Assembly: GCA_003339415.1 (NCBI GenBank)
Contig: PDHQ01000294.1
Span: 1 to 41,873, forward strand
Length of the DNA: 41,873 nt
Direction of reading: 5' to 3'
Source: Ophiocordyceps camponoti-saundersi (nom. inval.)
Taxonomy: Eukaryota; Ascomycota; Sordariomycetes; Hypocreales; Ophiocordycipitaceae
In this document: in pieces, positions 33,946 through 41,873 of the stretch
Layout of the letters: each line of letters begins with the position of its first letter
Numbering within the stretch: position 1 is the stretch's first letter
The notes under the pieces: generated by a model
What the model was told of the DNA's origin: nothing
Databases searched by the model: none
The model's input: only the letters and a program-made list of their open reading frames with translations
Made by a program: the position numbers and the translations under genes

Positions 33946-35300
33946 TAGCCCCCTCCTTAAGCTAGCCGAGGAGGTAAAAGTATAGGACGGAAAAGTTATA
34001 TATTACTACGCTAATAAGATACTTTATATAATCCCTAGCTAATAGCCTAATAGCCTTCGTAAAAATAAGAATAAGAGGGCGGAAAGGCTCCTTTATAGCT
34101 TAGGGAATTAAACCCTAATCCTTATAAAGAAGATTCTAATAAGCTTAGAATTATAATACTACTTAAGGTAAAAATTAATAAACTTATATATTAGTAATAA
34201 AATTTACCTATATAGCTAGCGTATAAGATTAGGTAATATTATACTAATTATAGGAAGCTTAGAAAATAACTTAATTATAGTAAATAGTAAAGCTAGCTAT
34301 ATACTTATCGCTATATATTACTAGCGCTAGTTTATAAGCTAAAGCGTAATATAACTATAATATATACTTATTAATAAATCTATACGCCTAAGCTACGCGC
34401 GGACTATCCTTATATAAGGTAACGTAATAAAGCTAAAAATTACCCGAGCTATAATATCTAATATATACTTATCCCTCCTTACTTATTATCCCCTTAATTA
34501 AAATATTTTAGATTTACTTTTAATTACCTTACTCTACTTATAAAAAGCTTTAATTTTAATATCCTTATTTACTTACGAAGCTTTAGATAATTACGCTTAA
34601 AATAATTAATTTAGTTATATTAATAGTAACGCTAGCGCTTAGTAATACTAAAATAAGATTATATAAACGCGATATTTATTAGGTTAGTAGAAAAGGGGGG
34701 TAGCAAATTAATTAGCGCGTTAGGAATATTCTTAAAATTAAATACTTTATTAAAGCCTCGGAGAAAGCTAGTAAAGGCCGCGTATATCGTAAGCTAGTTC
34801 TTATAATCTAAGCACTCTTATAGCTCCTTATATAGCCTAGATAAAAATAGAATAATCTTAGTATAGTTAAACTAATATAATAATCTAGCTTCGAAAAAAG
34901 TATATTTTTATTTTATAATATATTCTTTAAGGGGCTCTAATAGCCCTTAATATATCCTAACTAAAAAAAAACCTACTTAGCGCTTCTTATAACTTTCCCC
35001 GAAAAGCTTAGAGATATATACTAAAAAGGCTTTAAGCTAGTAAGAAAAATCTATAGCTATAGTAATATATAGAAGGAATATTTACTAGAAAATACTAAGA
35101 TAAGAAAAGATATAATAGAATTAGGACTTAGGCTTCCTAATTATAGCTCCGTTAATCGTAAATTTAGTATATATAGCGGCTAGCTAAGAGTTTAAGTTAG
35201 AATAAGCTAAAAGTAGCTTTAATATAAGTAAAATTTAATAGCGTTTTATACTAAGATCTTACTTTTATATTTAGTTAGCGGTAAGAGGAGCTTTAATTAA
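33946..35300. other. Interior of the TRIM-like element, no recognised gene
   Basis: About 1.36 kb with short GC-containing blocks (for example near 33960, 34075, 34395) and a few spared CA/TG. I find no RT, integrase, protease or zinc-knuckle motif on either strand, and no frame clean enough to propose a protein. Confidence 0.55.
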
Positions 35301-35510
35301 TATAAAGGTCTTATTAAGGCGATTATAAAAGTAAGCTAAAGTAGAGTTATAATTAAAGCTATCGAAGAGAGGAAGGAGAAGGGAGAGAAGCCCCCTTCCT
35401 AAGCTAGCTATATACCCCGCGTAATAACTAAGCGCTATCGGGAAGACCTAAATATATCCGCTATAATCCCCCTTATTTAGCTATAATTAGTTATAAACTA
35501 ATCTCTTATA
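35301..35510 (+). repeat. 3' LTR of the TRIM-like element
   Basis: A direct repeat of 33735-33945. It is followed at once by the second AAATA at 35511-35515. Confidence 0.85.
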
Positions 35511-35958
35511 AAATAGCTTAATAATATATTTTATATAATAAAGTAAAAATACTAGTATTTAATATTTAAATTATAGTTAAACTTTAGATAATAAGATAAG
35601 ATAATAAAAATAAGAATAATAAATAAAATTCCTAAGATAAGAAGAATAGTTAAAGATAGTTAAAAATAGAAAGAAATATTAGCTATTATAGGTAAAGAAT
35701 TATTTATTATAATTTATTATTAGCTTAGAAGCTAATAGAATATAATAAAATAAAATAAAGCTATTCTATTCGCTAAGGAATATAATAGATTTAAAATTAA
35801 GAGTTAATTTTAAAGTAGGAATTTAATTTTAAAGTAAAAAAATATAATAAAAGCAAATAGAATAAGATAAAGCTATTCTATTCGCTAGTATATTTATAAT
35901 ATAAAGCTTTTATAATATTCTATAGCTTTCTAGCTAGCTTATATAATTAGATAATTTC

Positions 35959-36029
35959 TTAGAGAAGGAAAACTATAAAAGGAAGGCTTCCTTCCCTCGA
36001 AGGGTCTTTCCTTTCCTTCTTCTCTAAGC
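35959..36029. repeat. Imperfect hairpin in the Gypsy-B LTR
   Basis: CTTAGAGAAGGAAA at the left pairs with TTTCCTTCTTCTCTAAG at the right. Inside lie a second palindrome, GGAAGGCTTCCTTCC, and CCCTCGAAGGG. It could form a stable stem in RNA or single-stranded DNA. A polyadenylation or packaging role is possible but unproven. Confidence 0.7.
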
Positions 36030-36278
36030 TTTTAATTTAAACAATTTATACCTAAAAAGCCTACTCTCTATAACCTTCCCCTGCCTTATAAGATATTTCT
36101 ATTTAGGAAGTTTTTACTTATTTATATTTTATAAATTTTCCTATTCCGACTACTTACTGCCTAGTTAAAGTAAGTAAAGCCCCTTACTTTCTTATTACCC
36201 CTTATCTCTTTTTATCTTTAGAAGCTTAGATTAAGAGCTATAGGTAAAATTAAGTAATTATAGGTACGATCCGTAACA

Positions 36279-36480
36279 CGTTAAAAGCTTCTTTACTACT
36301 ATAACTACCTTATAAGTACGAAGAATAAGAAGAGAGTATGCTAAAGAATTCCTTTCTTAGAAAAATAGAAAAAATAGAAAAAACAGAGAAAAACAAAAAA
36401 ACAAAATAATAGTACTTTTTTAATCGCATATATCTCCACGGAAATAAAAGGTAAAAATCTACTATAAACTAATAATATTT
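36279..36480. other. Short segment with less RIP, no gene
   Basis: Between the Gypsy-B LTR and the next element lies an A-rich stretch (about 36355-36410) with AACAGAG, AACAAAAAAACAAAA, GCATATATCTCCACGG and two ATGs (near 36339 and 36506). CA/TG survive here at a much higher rate than in either flank, as expected for single-copy DNA. No frame or RNA gene is recognised. Confidence 0.6.
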
Positions 36481-37000
36481 TAATACTTAATACTAAGGCT
36501 TTCGAATGCTTAGAGGATAACTATATAATTACCGCTAAGTTTTAAACTAAGCTTAAGATTATATTTAAAGCGGGTAATATTACGAATTTTAATAGATTTT
36601 AGATTAATATTTACTTAACTTTAATTTACTTTTAATAAAAAGGCTAAGCTATTAAGATTTACCTTATTAACTTTTCTTCCTTAAACTTTATATAATAATA
36701 CTTTAAATAACGCGTTAAGGGCGCGTATATTACCTTAATTTATTAACTAGAAGCTATATATAAAAAATCGTTCTATTACTGCTTAATATTAGTTTTTAAA
36801 AAAGAAAAATTATAAGAGGCTAAATAAATACTTATAATAATAATAGGAAAATTAAAATAGCAGATTATAATATATCCCTATATCGTAAAATAATATAAAG
36901 TTATATATTCTTACTAATAGTTTCTTTACTAATAATATTAACTTTTTCTTATAAATTAAATATATTATTATACTTAGATAAGAAATAAGGAGGAAAGATA
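36480..37000 (+). pseudogene. Possible Copia-type gag remnant (UBN2-like)
   Basis: One + frame reads LEDNYIITAKF*TKLKIIFKAGNITNFNRF*INIYLTLIYF, and further on FK*RVKGAYITLIY*LEAIYKKS. The opening resembles the 'TAKEIWDxLKxxFE…SITNxxRLxxxLxxL' pattern of Copia gag (UBN2) proteins. Stops fit RIP of Gln codons. It ends near a T-run at 37003-37012 that I take as the tail of LINE-B, so the gag could be the LINE's target. This is a pattern match only; it may instead be an unrelated degraded repeat. Confidence 0.4.
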
Positions 37001-38379
37001 AGTTTTTTTTTTAGAAATATTATTTATAAAAGTTTAACTAAATATAAAAAGGTAACTTAGTTAGTATTTACCTTAAAGATATATAGTATATTAGCTAATT
37101 TTAATATTAATATATTAATTAAGTTAATAGTAATAAGGATTTAATCTAAACTCAGATTAAGCGCGATTTAAATTATTATTTATATTAACTTATATTTACT
37201 ATATAAGTGCCTTATTAAATTTAAAATAATAAAAGAAAAGAAACTTATAATTAATATTATATTAATAAGGGAGTTATATAAAAATTATAAAGTTAAGGAA
37301 ATTAAATAAATTTATAAATAAAATAATATAATAATTATAATAATAAAAAGGATCTTAATAAAGCGCTAGAATACTTAGTAAATATTAATACCTTAAATAT
37401 CTATATCTAAAGTTTTATAATATAAAAAGAGAAATAAATTAATATATTATAAATTAAGGAAATAACTTTTCCTAAAAAAGAAAAAGTTATTAATATAAGA
37501 AATATTAATAGATAAGTAAGGAAAGATATTTATATATAAGTTTAATAGGGAGAAGGGGTATATTATATAAGATATATTATAAGGAAGTAAGGTAATAAGA
37601 GTAAGGTAAGTTTTATTAGTATTTTTATTATAATATTTTAAATAGGAGCTTTAATAAACTCCTAGTTAATATTAAACTAATTTTTAGAAGAGATTAGATT
37701 ATACTTAACTTAATATTAAGTATAGGAAGAAGATATATATAAAGAAAGAAAAGGGGAAAAATATATAAAGATATTTTATATATAAGTAAAGCTTAGAATC
37801 TTTTTAGTAAATTAGATATAGATAATTATTAAAAACTAAAAAAATATATTTTTAGTAATAATAATCTTTATTAACCCTTATATATATATTATAAAAGCTA
37901 ACTAATACTTAGCTTTTAAGTAATAAATTAAGGTTATTTTAAAAGCGTTAAAAATAGTATATAAATATTATAACTAGGCGGGGCTTATAATCTTAGTAAA
38001 GCCTAAGGGGTTCCTAGCTTTTAAAGTAATTATATAAAAAATAATAAAAGCGTAAAATATTAAAAATTATATAATTTTTATATATACCTTTTTAGCTTAA
38101 AAGAGGGTATAATTTTAAGTTAATATAGTTAAGGTAATAAAGGTAAGATTTTATCTAAAAAGTTTATTATATATAGTTTAAGTATATATTTTTTAATATA
38201 ATTATTTATAAAATTAAATATTAAGTAAGCGCGCCTTAAAGATAAGGTAAATTTTATATATATTTAGCTTAATTATATATTATTCTAAATAACGTTTTTT
38301 AGAAAAATATATTAGTTTACTCTTATTTAACTTAAAAGCTATATTATAGTTTTAAGCTTACTCTTTATAAATACGCTAC

Positions 38380-38760
38380 GCTAACTAAAGATATTTTATA
38401 ATTATAATAATATTTAGCTTAACGCTAAAAAAGTTTATATTATTAGTAAACTTAATAATTTCTAGCTTAAGTTTATATTTTAACTATTAGTAAAGCGGCG
38501 TTATATAAAGGATAAAAAGTATAATAAAAAGCGAGAAGCTTTAAGGGACTTTAGTTTAAACTAAGAAAAGTGCTAAAATCTATTTATTAAAGCGTAAATA
38601 TAAAAAATAATAGCTAAGATAGCTTTATAAAAAAGTTCGAATCTAAATAATATACCTTATATATACGAATTTATAAAGTAATTTATTATAATAAATAGCG
38701 TTAAAAGCTTCTTTTATATTAAGTAAAAAGAAAAAAGCGACCTTTTTCTTAGCTTAGGTA
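38380..38760 (-). pseudogene. LINE-B reverse transcriptase core
   Basis: The minus frame reads KKVAFFFLLNIKEAFNAIYYNKLL at about 38750-38665 (family LDIKGAFDxVxHxxLL), then TKVP*SFSLF at about 38570-38535 (family TGVPQGSPLSP). Next come LKLEIIKFTNNINFFS at about 38475-38425, where FTNN stands for FVDD. Asp to Asn at both catalytic positions and TAA for Gln in 'PQG' are RIP outcomes. A frame change or small indel between blocks cannot be excluded. Confidence 0.83.
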
Positions 38761-40199
38761 GCTTAAATAAGTTTTATAATTATAAAAATAGCTAGTTTTA
38801 TTAACTTATTTTATCTATTACTTATCTAGCTATTAGGGAAAAGCTAGTATAGTTTAGTAGCGTTAGATAACCGCTTATTTATAATAAACTTTAGTATTTT
38901 ACTAAAATAATATAAAAAAAGATTAGCTTATAGCTACTAGCTTATTAGTAGATTTCTAGCTTCTTATTTTACTTATATAATATAATTATAATAATAATAT
39001 AAAATTAACTTATAAAATAATTAATTTAAAAGTAAGCTTAAAAATATAAGTAAGCTATATATAAAAGATTAAGTAATTATTTTAAGGAAACTAGTTAAGA
39101 TTTAGTTTAATTTATTTACTTTTTATAATAATATAATATAGAGGGTAATTCGAATATTATTTATAATAATACGTTATTTTATAAGAAAGCTAAGTTTAGG
39201 CGTTTTATTATCTTTAAAAAGGAGGTTAAGAATAGGGGGAAAGAACTTATTTATTAAAATATAAGCTTTATTTTTAAAAGACGCGGCCTTACTTTTACTT
39301 AAGTCTTATAAGGCTAGGAGGTAAGTAAGCTTAGCTAGTAGTTTATTATAAAGCCGCGCTTAGCGCTTTATATATTAAAACTATCTAAAGTTATTATTAA
39401 TAAAATATAAAAAAACGCTACTTAGCTTAATAAAAATATATAATTATTTTTTTTCTTAAATATAAGTAGATTCTTATAATTATAGCTAGTTATATTTAAA
39501 TAGGGAATAATAATAATAACGCTTAGCTTATTTAATATTTTTAATAATATAAGTAATTATTAAGGTAAACTAAGTTTACTTTTTTTTAAATATTAAAATA
39601 TAAAAAAGTATAGCGTTTTAGATAATTTATTATAGTTTATTATAAAAGCGGTTAAGGGTAATATTAATCTAATTAGTAGTTTTAATAGCGTTAGAGATAA
39701 AAATTTAAGCGAGGAGTTTTTTTATAATAAGCTTTAAATTAGCTTATTTTTATTATAACTAGGGCGCGGGGGGGTTAATATTTTATATACTAATCGTAAG
39801 TATTTATAAAATATAATTAGACTTTATAAAGTTAAAATTTAATCCTATATATATAATATAAAACTTAGCTATAGCTTAGATTAAATTTAATATATTATCT
39901 TAATAGCTATAAAATATCTTAATATATTCTCTTTTAAAAGTAAAAAATAAAAAGTTAAATTTAAAAGTCTCTTAGATAAGCTAATTAGCGTTATTAGAGT
40001 ATTATTTATAATTATCTTATAATAAATAATATAAGTTAAAATCCCTAAGGAAGATTTATTTTATTTTTAGCTTAAACTTAAAAAGGAGGGAAAGGTAGCT
40101 TTATTTAGCTTAATTTAAGGGGGAGTATACTAAGATAATTTCTAATTTAAAAGCAAAGCTAACTCTAGCTTAGTTCTTACTAATAATAAGCGACTAATC

Positions 40200-40440
40200 T
40201 AAAACGCTATTATACTTATAGATATATATAGCTACTTATTTACTATAGAAGATAAGTTTATAAAATAAGGATTTAAAAGCGGGCGGACTAGCTTTTAAGT
40301 AATATATTATTTCTTATAAAATAATAATATTATAATTATATATATTAAAAAAAATTAATTATATTAGCTTAGGTTACTTATTAATATTTTAGAAAAGGAT
40401 TTTTAGATATATAAGAAGGAGTTAGAGGTAGTAATAATTA
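40200..40440 (-). pseudogene. LINE-B endonuclease fragment (tentative)
   Basis: About 1.6 kb upstream of the RT, the same spacing as in LINE-A, the minus frame gives ILISNLS*YN*FFLIYIIIIILLFYKK*YIT*KLVRP. Its spacing fits L-Q-x-N-x…A…DIxxLQEP of AP-type endonucleases. The similarity is weak and depends on position. Confidence 0.45.
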
Positions 40441-40899
40441 TATTTTTATTATTTTTACGTAAAGCCTTAATAATAGCTTTAGTTTAGATTTTAGTAAGGG
40501 CTAGTATAATTAGAGGTTTAATATTAGTCCTAATAAAGCTATTTATTTAATATAATATAAGGGTAAGTTTATTAATATTTACTATAGTTTAAAATTACCT
40601 AGGGGATTATTAGCTTAAGTTTAGTAAAGATACGCTCTTTTTACGCTTAATCTAGCGCCTTATAGCTTCTAGTATATCTCCGCTAATTAATATTTTAGAA
40701 GACAGCTTTAGCTAAGAGCTACTTATAAGCTTATAAACATTAAATTAAGGTTTCTTTTCTAAAAATTAGAATATATTATATAATTATAATTTAAGTTAGT
40801 TTTTTAAAAAATATATAATAAACTTATTTTAGCTAATAATAAGTTTAGCTATTAAGTTTTAATTAAATTATATAAGGAAGGTTTTCCTTATAAAAGTTA

Positions 40900-41429
40900 A
40901 AATAAATAATATTATATATTTATTATATTATAAATATTATTAAATTAATTTTTTAAGGGCTATTATAATATTAAGTTATATATTTTAATATATTAAGTTT
41001 ATATTTTAAGTTTAAATATAAAAAAATAAAGTATTATTTTTTATTATTTTATTATATAAAGCTAAGGAGTTATTTATTATAGTTAATATAACTATAGCTT
41101 TTTAAAGTTTATTTTTTAAAGTATTAAAAGCTATATTATTAAGAAATATATTATTAAAGTATTATTAAAATAATATTATATAAGTTAATAAAAGTATTAG
41201 GCTAATATAGCTTTTTAATAAAAACTAAATATTAGTATATATTATATATTACCTTAATCTTTTAATATTAATAATAGCACTAAGCTAAATAGCTTTTTAA
41301 TAAGGATTAAAATTAAAAAAAGTAAAAATATATATATTAGATAAAAAACAAATATAAAGGCTTTTTATTATTATATAAAACTTATCTTATTATTTTTACT
41401 AATTTATAATTAACTAATTAACTAATATA
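40900..41429. other. Very AT-rich stretch, nothing recognised
   Basis: Almost pure A/T with TATT, TAAA and AATATT runs. It probably contains the degraded 5' part of LINE-B and flanking repeat. The element ATATAGCTTTTTAATAA recurs (about 41206-41222 and, as AAATAGCTTTTTAATAA, 41286-41302). No frame or RNA gene is visible. Confidence 0.5.
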
Positions 41430-41748
41430 ATTATTAATTAATATTAAGTAATCTTTATATATATATATATAAAAGTAAAAAGTAAAAATAACTTAAATTA
41501 AATATAATTAATAATAAATATTTTTCTTACTTTATATAAGAAAAAGCGGCTATATAGCTAGATAATATTTTACCCTTATACTTTTTTCTTTTTTCCTAAA
41601 ATATCTTCTATCCCCTAAGTTATACGAAGTATAACTTAAGTACTAATATATATTTTATTAAGGACTTTCTTATATTTAAATTATCCTTTATATATATATT
41701 ATATAATAAATATAAAAAGGTATAAAAAAATAATATTAATATTTATTA
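41430..41748 (-). repeat. Inverted partner of the LTR-like repeat at 21139-21455
   Basis: The reverse complement aligns with 21139-21455. The block AAGCGGCTATATAGCTAGAT (41545-41564) is the best shared segment, with a TATACTTCGTATAACTT region to its right. This copy has lost more C and G than its partner. It may be a solo LTR or the LTR of a minus-strand element. Confidence 0.62.
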
Positions 41749-41751
41749 TTT

Positions 41752-41873
41752 ATTTTATTTATTTTATTTATTTTATTTATTTTATTTATTTTATTTATTT
41801 TATTTATTTTATTTATTTTATTTATTTTATTTATTTTATTTATTTTATTTATTTTATTTATTTTATTTATTTT
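41752..41873. repeat. Minisatellite, 9-bp unit ATTTTATTT, running off the window
   Basis: At least thirteen uninterrupted copies of ATTTTATTT fill the last 122 bases, and the array is cut by the end of the window. There is no variation between units, unlike the degraded DNA next to it. Confidence 0.97.

Larger units (their letters stand above)
33735..35510 (+). mobile_element. TRIM-like non-autonomous LTR retrotransposon (1,776 bp)
   Basis: Two near-identical direct repeats of about 210 bp (33735-33945 and 35301-35510) enclose about 1.36 kb. The LTRs begin TATAAAGGTC and end TTATA, consistent with TG…CA after RIP. TAGCCCCCTCC directly after the left LTR fits a primer-binding site whose TGG became TAG, and GCGGTAAGAGGAGC just before the right LTR is purine-rich. 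These suggest plus orientation. The interior carries no gag or pol motif I can recognise in any frame, so mobilisation in trans would have been needed. The element disrupts the Gypsy-B 3' LTR. Confidence 0.8.
21474..36278 (+). mobile_element. Gypsy-B: second Ty3/Gypsy chromovirus, with nested LINE and TRIM-like element
   Basis: A plus-strand chromovirus, about 5.8 kb from gag to LTR when the nested LINE and the 3' region are excluded. Order: gag (21490-22330), protease (22380-22476 and 29718-29990), RT (about 30640-31310), RNase H (31540-31930), integrase (32030-33100), chromodomain (33200-33420), purine-rich tract (33450-33462), 3' LTR (33465-36278). LINE-A copy 2 splits the protease, and a 1.78-kb LTR element splits the 3' LTR. 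No copy of the 3' LTR is seen upstream of gag, so the 5' end is either lost or replaced. Stops and catalytic changes follow RIP. Confidence 0.87.
33465..36278 (+). repeat. Gypsy-B 3' LTR, split by a TRIM-like element
   Basis: The edges are suggested by short inverted termini: GTTACGAATA on the left and GATCCGTAACA on the right. Without the nested element and one copy of its duplication, the LTR is about 1.03 kb. The right part (35516-36278) holds two direct copies of TAAAGCTATTCTATTCGCTA at 35756 and 35868, plus a strong imperfect hairpin at 35959-36029. No second copy exists in the window to verify the limits. Confidence 0.6.
37003..40900 (-). mobile_element. LINE-B: divergent Tad1-like LINE (degraded, 5' limit uncertain)
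   Basis: The minus strand carries endonuclease- and RT-like frames that match LINE-A in order but differ clearly in sequence, so this is another family. A ten-T run at 37003-37012 on the + strand may be its poly(A) tail. I did not find target duplications, and the right-hand edge is placed only roughly. The region 37020-38200 (3' part) is too AT-rich to resolve. Confidence 0.7.

Noticed and set aside
37300..37900. A + strand frame with few stops (Lys/Asn/Gln-rich reading) as a gene opposite LINE-B
   Set aside because: It overlaps the 3' part of LINE-B, has no recognisable motif, and low stop density here can arise from AAA/AAT-rich composition.
1..41873. Plastid, mitochondrial or insect-symbiont AT-rich genome as the source
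   Set aside because: There are no tRNAs, rRNAs or organelle genes, and the AT bias comes with CpA loss and CpG retention in nested retroelements, which fits RIP rather than general AT drift.
1..41873. Alternative genetic code (TAA/TAG read as Gln) to explain stop-rich yet domain-bearing frames
   Set aside because: Trp positions are also TAG, catalytic Asp/Glu/Cys/His are changed as well, and ATG is missing; recoding would not produce these, whereas C-to-T at CpA on both strands does.

Overview
This window looks like a fungal (filamentous ascomycete, Pezizomycotina-type) heterochromatic block made of nested, dead retrotransposons that have been mutated almost to saturation by a RIP-like process (repeat-induced point mutation). 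The evidence is direct. CpA and TpG are nearly absent on both strands while CpG is common. ATG is therefore almost missing, Gln and Trp codons have become TAA/TAG, and no long open frame survives on either strand. Even so, reading through the stops gives clear reverse transcriptase, integrase, endonuclease and chromodomain signatures. I see no host gene, tRNA, rRNA or CRISPR array. The species cannot be named from this.

Layout, left to right. 1-445: AT-rich DNA ending in a cluster of palindromes. 530-1767 and 19210-19690: two halves of a Ty1/Copia pol (+ strand), split by a complete Ty3/Gypsy chromovirus, here 'Gypsy-A' (1768-19209, - strand), with 604-bp LTRs and a 5-bp target duplication TTACC. 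Gypsy-A is itself split by a 7.25-kb Tad1-like LINE, 'LINE-A copy 1' (9871-17121, - strand), with an 11-bp target duplication. Gypsy-A also carries an extra unidentified reading frame between its chromodomain and its 3' LTR. 19690-21130: no recognisable gene. 21139-21455: an LTR-like repeat whose inverted partner lies at 41430-41748. 21490-36278: a second chromovirus, 'Gypsy-B' (+ strand). Its protease is split by LINE-A copy 2 (22477-29717, - strand, 13-bp duplication), and its 3' LTR is split by a 1.78-kb TRIM-like LTR element (33735-35510, duplication AAATA). 36279-36480: a short segment less affected by RIP. 36480-37000: a possible Copia gag remnant. 37003-~40900: a divergent Tad1-like LINE, 'LINE-B' (- strand). 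The window ends in a 9-bp minisatellite.

The insertion order can be read from the target duplications: Copia, then Gypsy-A, then LINE-A copy 1; and Gypsy-B, then LINE-A copy 2 and, independently, the TRIM-like element. In three of the four cases, removing one copy of the duplication rejoins a host-element reading frame, which makes those boundaries firm. Nothing here is likely to be expressed as protein; any present role would be as a heterochromatin or centromere-like substrate.

I found no new enzymatic system. The less ordinary observations are the extra frame in Gypsy-A, an ambiguous double-stranded open region in the 3' part of LINE-A, motif-dense Gypsy-A LTRs, and small islands that escaped RIP.
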